DNA of 52,296 nt, taken from contig JAGRAN010000061.1 in NCBI GenBank assembly GCA_020434585.1, positions 1-52,296 of the forward strand, given 5' to 3'. The position numbers and the translations under genes are program-made. Positions 26,117 to 34,157 of the stretch are shown piece after piece. Within the stretch, counting starts at the first letter, position 1. Every line of letters starts with the position of its first letter. The notes under the pieces are model-generated. The model was given only the letters and a program-made list of their open reading frames with translations, was not told the DNA's origin and did no database searches. Source of the DNA: Bdellovibrionales bacterium. Lineage in GTDB: Bacteria > Bdellovibrionota_C > UBA2361 > SZUA-149 > JAGRAN01.

Positions 26117-26342
26117 TCGGCAAGTTCGTCGATCGTCAGATCAGTCGGAGGAGAGGTTGATCCAACCGGAGATCCGCAAGGGTTTCTACAGAGCAATCTG
26201 TTCTTCTCCAGTTGTCCCCCCGGCGATCCTATCTAAGCCCTTCAATTATTACAGATAAAGAGTCTGAAAACACAGCAGTCCGCTTGCGGCTACTTAACAA
26301 GCTTTGTAGACTTTGCGGGTTTGCAAAATTTTCGAGGTGAGT

Positions 26343-26780
26343 ATGAATTTCAACAAACCGATGTTAGCTGCTGTTTTTATGTTTTCGTTTGCAGCATGCG
26401 CTACTACTGAAAGCACCACTGAAACATTCGTTAACACAACAGAGGCATCGACCGGCTTTACTTCGAGCACTAGTCCAGATCGTGATTCGAAGTCGCACGA
26501 TGTTGATACCCCAGATGAAGAAGTAGATAAGACAGCGGCAATCGATTTTGCAGAAGCCAATATGGCCAAGCTTAGAACCGATGCGATGGCAGGGCAGGGC
26601 GAGTACATTGACTCGGTCGGTCTGCTGCTCGGCGTGAAAAAGAGCCGTTTGCCAGAATATGGCACAATGGTTCGCGAAAATTTCGACAAGATTTTTGGCA
26701 GCAGTGATCAAAGCGCTGCAAGTCTAGTTGCTAATCTTGACGACGCAATTAGCGATACACCAAAACTTCGCAAGTTCTAG
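26343..26780 (+). CDS. DUF3015-like lipoprotein
   Basis: 145 residues from ATG 26343 (GAGGTGAGT just upstream), preferred to the earlier in-frame start at 26313. Lipoprotein signal FNKPMLAAVFMFSFAAC; the tail is a Thr/Ser-rich spacer and then ANMAKLRTDAMAGQGEYIDS, LLLGV and MVRENFDKIFGSSDQSA. That pattern (LxxDxAxGxGEYLxxLxxLLG then a short helix with FDxIF) matches what I recall of DUF3015. The next gene encodes a DUF4105 protein; the two families are often neighbours in proteobacteria. Function unknown. Confidence 0.7.
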   Translation: MNFNKPMLAAVFMFSFAACATTESTTETFVNTTEASTGFTSSTSPDRDSKSHDVDTPDEEVDKTAAIDFAEANMAKLRTDAMAGQGEYIDSVGLLLGVKKSRLPEYGTMVRENFDKIFGSSDQSAASLVANLDDAISDTPKLRKF

Positions 26781-26812
26781 CGCCTAAACAAGGGCGAGTC
26801 GTTGGTGCACAA

Positions 26813-28675
26813 TTGAGTTACGCAGCACGATTCGCCCTTTTAATCTCAATCCTTGCCAGTTCAGTCGGGCCCGTCGCCGGTGCTGACTTAAATTCTAACA
26901 ACTTAAGCGAGCTTGCTAGTAATCCTAAATGGACAGCGCTTGTTCATTATCGCCGCACATTCTTCGGTGCGGTTAGAAGCGAGATCGATAGTCCTGAATT
27001 CTTTCTTTCCCCCAATGGACATGACAGTCCCGAAAGTGAACTGCGTGCGTCCATCCTTGAGTTAATTGAGAAAAGATCACCCACGGACTCCGCATTAATA
27101 TGCCGCTTCCCGGCTAGGTATGATTGGCTGCGTAAAGCTTTAGCAATTGACAGCCCAGCACCAGAAGATTTGTGCCCCGCGCTGAACTCAAAACTCAAAA
27201 GTTTTAAAGAAGCGCAGCTTACTCTTATTTTTGCAGAATCGTATCCGACAAATCCGGCGTCGATGTTTGGTCATTCGTTTATGCGTTTTGATAGTACATC
27301 GGAAGCACGCGGAAGCGACTTGCTGGCGCCTGTGATTAGCTTTGCGGCAAAGACAGATGATCAGAAAGGATTCTTTTTTGCCTTCAAAGGACTAACGGGG
27401 CTCTACAAGGGAGTGTTTTTTCATGCTCCGTATCATGTGCGGGTGCGGCAGTATAACGATCTCGATCGACGTAATCTTTGGGAATATCATTTAAATTTTA
27501 GTGCTGATGAGATTCGTCAGTTGGTGCTGCACTTGTGGGAACTAGAGAAGTCTCATTTCGATTACTACTTCTTTGATGAGAACTGCTCTTACCATCTGCT
27601 TGGCGCGCTGGATGCTGCACGGCCTGAGCTTGAGCTTCGCGCTAACTTTTTTCTTTTTGCCATACCGACTGACACTGTTCGGGTGGTAACAGAATCACCA
27701 GAACTGCTTAAGAGCGTAACCTTTCGCCCTTCGGAAGCGACTCGTCTGCGACAAGCGGAAGAGCAGTTGAATGAAGTAGAAGTAGAAACTGTAAGACAGA
27801 TTGTCGAAAATCCGTCGGTGAAAAATGTCGAGCCGTTCTCCACAATGTCACAAGCAGAGCAGGCTCGCGTTCTTGAAACAGCGGTCGACTTTGCAGCTTG
27901 GCGGGATAAGTCTGCAGAAACGATTCTAGAGTTGCAAAAGGCACGAAGCGACATCAACCTGCCCAGGGCGATAGTTTATACCGAGCCCAAGGTGCGCCCT
28001 GACCAGGGCCACTACAGTTCGCGGGTAGCATTGGAGTATGGAAATGAAAACTCGACGAACTATTTAGGTTTTGTTTGGCGCCCAGCTTACCACGATCTTT
28101 ACGACATGCCGGGTGGATATCTGCCGGCTTCGAGCCTGACATTCGCCGAAACCGAATTTCGCTACGAAACAGCGAAGGATGAACTGCGCCTCGAATCAGT
28201 CAATGTTATCGAGCTGGAGTCGTATAGCGCACGTTCGCAATTGGTCGAACCTTGGTCCTGGAAAATCGGCGGCGGCATTCGCCGCTACTATTTTGATTCT
28301 GAGGATAAGAGTTTGATCATTGATGGGGGAGGCGGTTTGGGAGTCAGTTATGAACTGCCTGCAAATATGCAACTTGCGGTACTGCTTGATTCTCAACTCT
28401 TGTACGGCGGACGATTTGAAAATAATTTCGAGCTTGGACTTGGTGCCAGCGCAGCGCTCCTAGCCGACATACTGCCTGAAAAATGGAGGCTGGGTCTGGT
28501 TGGCGAGAGCAACTACTTAGTGCTTGGAACGGACCAACTTACTTTTTCCGTTAAGCTTGTGCAGACAGTTAGTATTTCCAAGAGTCATGCGCTTCGGGTT
28601 GAGCTCGGGCGACTTGAAGAGTTGGGTCGTCCTGTCAATTCTGCTGGTCTGCAGTGGATCTACTATTTTTATTGA
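26813..28675 (+). CDS. DUF4105 (Lnb N-terminal-type) periplasmic protein with C-terminal beta-barrel-like part
   Basis: 620 residues from a TTG start. Signal peptide AARFALLISILASSVGPVAG. The DUF4105 domain covers about 130-300: FAESYPTNPASMFGHSFMRF near 144, FFAFKGLTGLYKGVFFHAPY, and FFDENCSYHLLGALDAARP near 255, with the conserved NC in DENCSYHL probably carrying a cysteine nucleophile as in NlpC/P60-like enzymes. Residues 400-620 alternate short hydrophobic strands ending in LQWIYYFY, a terminal aromatic typical of outer-membrane barrels. Linked to the DUF3015 gene upstream (32 bp). Activity unknown. Its end overlaps the convergent lyase gene by 7 bp. Confidence 0.8.
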   Translation: MSYAARFALLISILASSVGPVAGADLNSNNLSELASNPKWTALVHYRRTFFGAVRSEIDSPEFFLSPNGHDSPESELRASILELIEKRSPTDSALICRFPARYDWLRKALAIDSPAPEDLCPALNSKLKSFKEAQLTLIFAESYPTNPASMFGHSFMRFDSTSEARGSDLLAPVISFAAKTDDQKGFFFAFKGLTGLYKGVFFHAPYHVRVRQYNDLDRRNLWEYHLNFSADEIRQLVLHLWELEKSHFDYYFFDENCSYHLLGALDAARPELELRANFFLFAIPTDTVRVVTESPELLKSVTFRPSEATRLRQAEEQLNEVEVETVRQIVENPSVKNVEPFSTMSQAEQARVLETAVDFAAWRDKSAETILELQKARSDINLPRAIVYTEPKVRPDQGHYSSRVALEYGNENSTNYLGFVWRPAYHDLYDMPGGYLPASSLTFAETEFRYETAKDELRLESVNVIELESYSARSQLVEPWSWKIGGGIRRYYFDSEDKSLIIDGGGGLGVSYELPANMQLAVLLDSQLLYGGRFENNFELGLGASAALLADILPEKWRLGLVGESNYLVLGTDQLTFSVKLVQTVSISKSHALRVELGRLEELGRPVNSAGLQWIYYFY

Positions 28676-29607
28676 GGGTTTCCCTGCAGCAGACCGGCGT
28701 CCTTTAACTTGCCCGGCAGCTTTCTTCCTACAATAGTTTCGGCAAGTTTTGCAGCTGCTATGTAAGCCTTAAGATCGACTCCTGTGCTTATTCCGAGCTG
28801 TTCACACAGGAACGCAACGTCTTCCGTTGGGACATTGCCGGCAGTGCTTTTTGTGAAAGGGCAGCCGCCGAGTCCGCCGACTGAGGCATCGAAGCGGGAA
28901 ACTCCGCATTGCAGTCCCGCATAAACGTTCGCCATGCCAGTGCCCCTAGTGTCGTGCAGATGAAGACCTACCTGAATCTTTGGCCAGCGATCTTGAAATG
29001 CCTTTACTAGATTCTCTACTGATTCTGGATTGGCATAACCAGTGGTGTCCGCCAGCGTCATCTCAGGTAGTTCCGCGCCTTTGTCGGCTAAGCGATCTAT
29101 CACACGCTCGCATACCGCGAGAGTTGATTTTGCTGGTAAAGGGCCCGTGTCAGCGTCGCCAAACGCCGTCGACATCATCACCCGCTCAAGTTTGATGCCA
29201 TGTGCAAGGAAAGCGTCGAGCCAGCTGCCAATTCCCTCAATTGCTTCTTCCAGTGTCTGATTGTTGTTCTTTTTTAGAAACGGTTCGCTCGCAGCAATTA
29301 GAATGTAGCCTTCTGGTTTGATGGTGGGGTGACTTAATGCGCGGTCCAGGCCTTTTTCGTTTAGATATAGCGCGCGGTAGCGAAGTCCGGGAACTTCAGT
29401 AAGTCCTTTGCAGACATCATCTGCGTCAGCGTGCTGCGGCACTCTGTCGGGTCGAACAAACGAAGTTACTTCGATGCTTCTGATGCCGGTCTTGCTTAAG
29501 GCATCAATCAGTTCGAGCTTTTTCTTTGTGGGGATGACTTCCTCGTTCATTTGAAATCCTTCACGAGGTCCGTCTTCCCGCAGTAGCACTGATTCGGGAA
29601 AGTTCAT
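28669..29607 (-). CDS. HMG-CoA lyase-like enzyme
   Basis: 312 residues, TIM-barrel of the HMG-CoA lyase/DRE-TIM family. The metal-site start reads DGPREGFQMNEEVIPTKKK, so the usual Arg-Asp of PRDGLQ is Arg-Glu. The His pair is VGLHLHDTRGTG near 215 and the active-site cysteine loop is VGGLGGCPFTKSTAGN near 241-256. It would cleave 3-hydroxy-3-methylglutaryl-CoA to acetoacetate and acetyl-CoA, or a related acyl-CoA. The Asp-to-Glu change is shared, from memory, by a lyase-like subfamily, so the substrate may differ. An acetoacetyl-CoA synthetase is encoded at 40064 and could use acetoacetate. Confidence 0.75.
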   Translation of the reverse strand: MNFPESVLLREDGPREGFQMNEEVIPTKKKLELIDALSKTGIRSIEVTSFVRPDRVPQHADADDVCKGLTEVPGLRYRALYLNEKGLDRALSHPTIKPEGYILIAASEPFLKKNNNQTLEEAIEGIGSWLDAFLAHGIKLERVMMSTAFGDADTGPLPAKSTLAVCERVIDRLADKGAELPEMTLADTTGYANPESVENLVKAFQDRWPKIQVGLHLHDTRGTGMANVYAGLQCGVSRFDASVGGLGGCPFTKSTAGNVPTEDVAFLCEQLGISTGVDLKAYIAAAKLAETIVGRKLPGKLKDAGLLQGNPQ

Positions 29608-29892
29608 GGCGCCATACTAAGTGGTGTCGGGGTCATTTGCGAGCAAATTTCGGTTAGCGCGGCAATAATTGACAAGTTTAATGTGCTTTGTTAGCTTCGC
29701 CCGCGTTTCAAATCCAAACCACTATTCAGAGTAGAAGCTTGATTCGACTGCCCGGAACTTTTGCGCTTTCGGCGGGATAGCTCCAGGCATTCGATGGTCA
29801 GAGAAGGTTGAGAGTCTCGTCAAGACAAGCAATGCGCAAGTGTATGTGCATGCTGTTTCCCCGCCACCCAGACGGTTAAGGAGGACCTACCC

Positions 29893-30411
29893 ATGTCGGA
29901 TGGCAATTGTGTGTTGAATGTGCTCGTGCTCAGTGATCACGAGGCTGCGATCGGCGGATTCAATCCGAACGATCCGGTTTGCAGCTACGTGGTCTACTGC
30001 ATGCGTCACCCCGATGAAGGAAGTGAGTTCGAGGCCTACGTTCGGCCGCTGCTCGAACTTCCCGATGCGGATCTGTATGCGCGGCTTCGTGCTGACGCGT
30101 ACAGCGGTCTCCTGTTCCTCGAAGCGGGAGAGATCGTCGGCCATGTCTTCTTCCAACTGGTCGAAGGCTGCCACAACATGTTCTCGATGTTCCTCGTACC
30201 TCGCTGCCGCGGACAGAGAATGTCTGGGCAGCTGGCCAGGGCGTTCATCGAGCACTCGCGCGGCCTGTCTGTCGAGCGCGTTCGCTTCGGCAAGGGCAAG
30301 CATCCGAAGATGGTGGCTGCACTGCGCTACCTCTCGGCACATGGGGCGGAGCTCGGAGTCTGCGTCGAAGACGCCGGCTACGTAGAAGTTCGCCCCGCGG
30401 CGTCCGACTGA
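29893..30411 (+). CDS. GNAT-family N-acetyltransferase in a GC-rich patch
   Basis: 172 residues. The acetyl-CoA-binding motif A lies at MFSMFLVPRCRGQRMSGQLA near 97-116, after the beta4 strand GHVFFQLVEGCHN; the C-terminal strand region ends VCVEDAGYVEVRPA. Third codon positions are mostly G or C, unlike the genes around it, indicating acquisition from a GC-rich donor. GGAGG sits 7 bp before the ATG, and a hairpin CGTCCCCG-TT-CGGAGACG follows at 30428-30445. No partner gene; substrate unknown. The 285 bp before it hold no gene I can support. Confidence 0.7.
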   Translation: MSDGNCVLNVLVLSDHEAAIGGFNPNDPVCSYVVYCMRHPDEGSEFEAYVRPLLELPDADLYARLRADAYSGLLFLEAGEIVGHVFFQLVEGCHNMFSMFLVPRCRGQRMSGQLARAFIEHSRGLSVERVRFGKGKHPKMVAALRYLSAHGAELGVCVEDAGYVEVRPAASD

Positions 30412-30501
30412 TGCTTCCCCAAGTGGTTCGTCCCCGTTCGGAGACGCATGGTTACCTGACCATCGTTTGCGAACAAATTGCTTCGATTGTATGTGCGGTG
30501 G

Positions 30502-31098
30502 CTAGCAAGGGTAATAAGCCACTGATACGGTAAGCGACTCGCCCTCTGACAAATTGTTAACAAAGTCAAATTGGAAGGGGTTCTCAGCGGTGCCTGCTCC
30601 GTTGATTTGGCTGCTCATTCCGTTTGAGCTGGCGGTTCCGTTGTTATGAATAGTGACGCTGCCCACCATTCCTTCTGACACGCATGTTAAAGTAGAAGCG
30701 GAAGAACCATGATTGATTGAGTAGCCGCCAATGTAATTCCCGTCGCTGTCGTCAATTGAACCTGAAGTGTGACCTGGAAACGGATCTAGCACTACATCAT
30801 CGCCGATCTCAATATTAATGTCAGGCAGAAAGCGAAGAGCCTTGTGGTAGCTAATTTCAATCGTGAAGCAAATGTCGTCCCAATAGAAATCTAAATATGG
30901 GTTGCTCGGGGGGACTGGGTTTGTCGGTGTTTCGAAAATGTATGCATCGACGACCCAATAGGGTTTTGGGGTAGGTGCATCTCCGAATCCTTGCGCATTA
31001 CACGAGTCTGGAGCCGCGATGCTCACTGCCCCAATTATGACAGCTGCGATAATCACAATTGCGTGGCCGATAGAAAGCTGAAAATTCTGTAACTTCAT
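30502..31098 (-). CDS. Secreted protein of unknown function
   Basis: 198 residues. The N-terminus QLSIGHAIVIIAAVIIGAVS is a signal peptide or anchor, cleaved around CNAQG. The mature part is acidic, aromatic and Gly/Ser/Asn-rich (NYIGGYSINHGSSAST, SVTIHNNGTASSNGMSSQ) with two clear beta-like C-terminal strands ending SVAYYPC. Five cysteines are present in the mature chain or near its start. No family recognised. It follows the TrbC-like gene on the same strand after 103 bp, so it may belong to the same surface or conjugation locus. Confidence 0.6.
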   Translation of the reverse strand: MKLQNFQLSIGHAIVIIAAVIIGAVSIAAPDSCNAQGFGDAPTPKPYWVVDAYIFETPTNPVPPSNPYLDFYWDDICFTIEISYHKALRFLPDINIEIGDDVVLDPFPGHTSGSIDDSDGNYIGGYSINHGSSASTLTCVSEGMVGSVTIHNNGTASSNGMSSQINGAGTAENPFQFDFVNNLSEGESLTVSVAYYPC

Positions 31099-31201
31099 TT
31101 TTTCACCTAAATTGTATTAACCAATTCTTATACAAGCCGGGCTACCATCATGATGATAACCAAGCCCGTTATGTAGAACCCTAGTTTGCAACCCATGGCT
31201 A

Positions 31202-31873
31202 TTACCTTGCGCGTTTATTTGAAATGAATCGTTCTTTCGTCTCTTCCCAGGCGATGTCGCCTTCTGCGTAGCGCACGAATGCACCTTGCTCGCTCGCATT
31301 GATGGTTACGCGTGTGGGCAGGCACCGCAAGTGAACGTCCCGGGCAAGTTCAATTCTCAAATCGAGTTCGTTCGAACTGTGAAGCGTGTCTAGTGCGGTA
31401 TATTTCACTGCCTCAGTTTCGTGACTCTGTGCTAAGGATTTTTGCTCGGAGCTATCAGTTGAATAAAAGATATAGTCAGCGTCGTGAAATACTTTTGGTA
31501 CGGTGCTACTGCGCTCGATGCGCTTGACGCTCTTTCTGCAGGCTCCGAGCTTTGGGAGAGTTTTGCTTCGAACCGGTTTTAGTGCCAAGGAGTAGCGAGC
31601 AGGCCGCTGAATGATTTCCTTTGGCGCCGATCTGCTGTTCTCTTTAGCTTCCACATGACCGAAACCAAATGAGTTGCGATCGACATGCTCTTCACGCTCC
31701 ATAGAATGTTTACGTGTTAAAGCTTGTTCCGATTCAGGACGCGTCGTTTTGACAACATCTACCACCGAACGGGCACGGTCGAAGACATCGTTGTTGACTT
31801 CCTGTGCGAGAGAATTAAATGGATACGCCGCTAAAACGAAGATGATTAGTTTATCTAAAACAGTTAGCTTCAT
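31202..31873 (-). CDS. TrbC-like protein of a conjugation module (tentative)
   Basis: 223 residues. Signal peptide KLTVLDKLIIFVLAAYPFNSLA. The C-terminal third (about 145-215) looks like a thioredoxin-fold TrbC/F-type or ICE-type domain: it ends CLPTRVTINASEQGAFVRYA then GDIAWEETKERF, matching the P-x-x-V ... R-x-x-GD ending of TrbC. It lies 9 bp after the TraU-like gene, with AGGAG before the ATG, and traU-trbC is the order in F-type transfer operons. The middle is basic and low in conservation cues. Moderate to low confidence; no relaxase or mating-pair ATPase is in the window. Confidence 0.4.
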   Translation of the reverse strand: MKLTVLDKLIIFVLAAYPFNSLAQEVNNDVFDRARSVVDVVKTTRPESEQALTRKHSMEREEHVDRNSFGFGHVEAKENSRSAPKEIIQRPARYSLALKPVRSKTLPKLGACRKSVKRIERSSTVPKVFHDADYIFYSTDSSEQKSLAQSHETEAVKYTALDTLHSSNELDLRIELARDVHLRCLPTRVTINASEQGAFVRYAEGDIAWEETKERFISNKRAR

Positions 31874-31882
31874 GTTTAACTC

Positions 31883-33610
31883 CTACTCAGTAACAGGGAC
31901 GCATGACAGTTCGTAATCTTCGTCGCAGCCGGGACAAACACAACATGTGCGGTAGTTCCAGATCACATAGCGCGTCTCGCCATTGTCGGTTCCGTCGTAG
32001 AGTCCTGGAGGGAAAAGTTCCGGCCTGAGTCGGCGATCTGCTTCGTCAACAGTAAAGCAGGTGTCGCTCTTTTCTTTAACCGGATAGATTCGCTGAATTT
32101 TGTCTGGTGGTGTTGGCCAAGAAACGTATGTCGATGATCGCGGTCCCCAGAAGTAACCGCTGCTGCGGTTTACGTTTGTTGACTTGGTATTCTTGCCAGG
32201 TGTGGACGGGTGCATCTCGCTGAACAGTGCACCCTCGTAATTGAACACGTTTGTGCGAACCTCATCATCCCACTTGCACCAGCTGGCCCATTCGTTAGAG
32301 CGCAGTGCGGTAGAAATCGTCCCTGCGGATTCGAGGTCCGACTGATGTTCCCCAACCAGCGGGTAGACCTGTCCGACTTCCGGCTGCATACAATTCCGTC
32401 TAAGCGGTGTTGAAGAGTTCTCCTTGATCCCCAGCTTGTTGCCTGGAACTGCTTGGTCGATTGGATTTTTCCAATGCAGAATTTCTGCTCCTTCGTCCGA
32501 CGCACGGTAGCTTGCGCAAGTGTTTTTCTTAAGTTTTGAAAGATTACCCAAAACATCGCTCTGCTTGAAAACTGCAGTTTCCGGAACGTTGGCCCATTCC
32601 TTTTTGTAGAGCTTGTTGCAGCTGGAGCCGTCGTTGACGCGTTCTTTGGACATTTCGGGAAAGCGCCAGCGTTGTGTCATCTTCCGGTCAGCGTTTTCAG
32701 TCATCATTCTGGGCCAGATGTTAGTGCCGAGCCACGGCCGGGTGCACTTCGGAGTAAAGCACTCCGCCCAACCTTGAACCGGATTAAACACATCGTGATA
32801 AGCTTCTACGTCGGTCCATGTTCGGTACAAGTGGGCTTCAAGGTTCGTGCTCTCAATGCCCAAGCCACTAGAGCTACCGACGCTGGTAACGGCGCTGTTG
32901 CCCCGGTGTGGAGCTTTTCTAAGTCCAGCTGGAAGCTTCTTTGGTTTACCTCCCTTGACTCCTGCGCCAGGCATTCCGTCGACAATCTTCTGCGCAACTT
33001 TTGGTCCGAGAATTGTATCCAGCGCTGCTCGCCACGTTGATTCGTCAGGAAAGCAACCGCCGTAGAAATCCATGTACGTGCCGTTATCTAAACCTATCTT
33101 CTTATATGCAGAGGGGGTTTTGACCGGCATGCCGTTTGGATCGGTCACCATGCTGCCGACGGGTCCCATCAGCGCGCTAATGCAGAAGTTGTTCACGGTA
33201 ACGACGACTTCTGGCCACCAGTATCCAACGTATGCCCAAGGACATTTATCGCAAGTGGGGTAACAGCAGCAGCCCAGTATCTGCATGTCGAAGCATTCGT
33301 TGCGATATTCGCCGAAACCTTTCTTGATAATCTCGTCGTCGTCCTCTTTCCAAACCTTCTCCCATTCACTGTTTCCCTTGATCCATGGGTGGCGTTTGTA
33401 TTTTGGATCGTTGAACAAGGAGCCATTGCTGTTGTGCTTTGCTGAAATTTGTTGACCGACCGCGGTGTTGCTCAGAACGGAATCGATAACTGATTGAGCA
33501 TTGTCTTTTATGTCAGCTTCGACTTCACTGTACGAGTCCGCTTCGCATCGTGCTGCGGGCAATATCAAGCTGATTAAGACTGCCAACCAAAACTGTTTCC
33601 TGCTCCCCAT
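31883..33610 (-). CDS. TraU-like conjugation protein (cysteine-rich, tentative)
   Basis: 575 residues from ATG 33610 (GAGG nearby), chosen over the longer frame starting at 33727 because a signal peptide (GSRKQFWLAVLISLILPAAR) begins there. CFDMQILGCCCYPTCDKCPW near 110-129, followed by VGYWWPEVVVTVNNF, is reminiscent of the cysteine-rich start of TraU and of the ICE TraU-like family, where xGxCxWxxC precedes a strand with PxVVVxxxN. At least 14 cysteines occur, including the C-terminal CCVCPGCDEDYELSC. TraU acts in the outer-membrane/periplasmic part of F-type mating pair formation. The length (575) is well above F TraU (330), so this is a distant relative at best. Neighbour TrbC-like gene supports it. 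Confidence 0.4.
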   Translation of the reverse strand: MGSRKQFWLAVLISLILPAARCEADSYSEVEADIKDNAQSVIDSVLSNTAVGQQISAKHNSNGSLFNDPKYKRHPWIKGNSEWEKVWKEDDDEIIKKGFGEYRNECFDMQILGCCCYPTCDKCPWAYVGYWWPEVVVTVNNFCISALMGPVGSMVTDPNGMPVKTPSAYKKIGLDNGTYMDFYGGCFPDESTWRAALDTILGPKVAQKIVDGMPGAGVKGGKPKKLPAGLRKAPHRGNSAVTSVGSSSGLGIESTNLEAHLYRTWTDVEAYHDVFNPVQGWAECFTPKCTRPWLGTNIWPRMMTENADRKMTQRWRFPEMSKERVNDGSSCNKLYKKEWANVPETAVFKQSDVLGNLSKLKKNTCASYRASDEGAEILHWKNPIDQAVPGNKLGIKENSSTPLRRNCMQPEVGQVYPLVGEHQSDLESAGTISTALRSNEWASWCKWDDEVRTNVFNYEGALFSEMHPSTPGKNTKSTNVNRSSGYFWGPRSSTYVSWPTPPDKIQRIYPVKEKSDTCFTVDEADRRLRPELFPPGLYDGTDNGETRYVIWNYRTCCVCPGCDEDYELSCVPVTE

Positions 33611-33924
33611 CGTCCCATCCTCGCTCCCAGCCTGTTCAGTAAAAGGTGGGACAGAGAGCCCAAGGGAATCTGAGAAGGAAATGGGCGAATGGCGGCGCCG
33701 AGATAAATCCCGGAGCGGGGGTGTCATTACGTAGGGGGTGTTGGTTTCTCAATCGGGGGTGTGTTGTGTGCTCCAGATTGTCGGATGAACCAGCTACCGC
33801 CATTTTTATCCCTCGAACTCTCTGTCCTTGATTAAGTGTTGGTCAATGTTTTGCGGGAAGTTTTGGGGGTCCCTCTCCGCGAACACAATGGTTATAGGAT
33901 AAAATTAGGGGGCTGTTGCTTAAA

Positions 33925-33941
33925 GAGTAAATTTTTCACTC
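33925..33941. promoter_or_regulatory. Near-palindrome box 1 upstream of the DUF6502 gene
   Basis: GAGTAAATTTTTCACTC is close to symmetrical (GAGT/ACTC arms) and is followed by TAATG. The core TAAATTTTTnACnCTAATG recurs at 34142, over the DUF6502 start codon. The same short word at both places suggests autoregulation by the DUF6502 protein. Confidence 0.45.
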
Positions 33942-34036
33942 TAATGCGAGATTGTGCGGTAATAAACATTGGAAACTACTATAAATAAATTTTGCTACAG
34001 CATTAGGAAATTTGGTAAAATCATAGATACTAGGTA

Positions 34037-34109
34037 ATCGAATTTGCCGAGCAGTTGTTAGATAGTAATAAAACACTAGTTATTATAGGAAAGTAGCGGC
34101 AAATCCGAT
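34037..34109. repeat. Long inverted repeat in the gap before the DUF6502 gene
   Basis: ATCGAATTTGCCG (34037-34049) pairs with CGGCAAATCCGAT (34097-34109) with one mismatch over 13 bp. A TAATAA/TTATTA pair lies inside. The element is in an AT-rich 547-bp intergenic region between the divergent TraU-like and DUF6502 genes. It could be a regulatory cruciform or an RNA hairpin. Confidence 0.5.
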
Positions 34110-34140
34110 TCAATTTGAGCGTTTGGCCTAGTTTTTAAGA

Positions 34141-34154
34141 GGTAAATTTTTACG
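34141..34154. promoter_or_regulatory. Near-palindrome box 2 at the DUF6502 start
   Basis: GGTAAATTTTTACG, within the second copy of the repeated word TAAATTTTTnACnCTAATG. GTAAA/TTTAC arms are symmetrical. It ends 4 bp before the ATG at 34158, where a bound protein would block translation initiation or transcription. Confidence 0.45.
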
Positions 34155-34157
34155 CTA

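Noticed and set aside
31117-31299. 60-codon minus-strand frame overlapping the TrbC-like gene
   Set aside because: Overlaps a better supported gene in another frame and has no signal peptide or motif.
33611-33727. 39-residue N-terminal extension of the TraU-like protein
   Set aside because: A signal peptide and a good ribosome site start at 33610; the extension would bury the signal.
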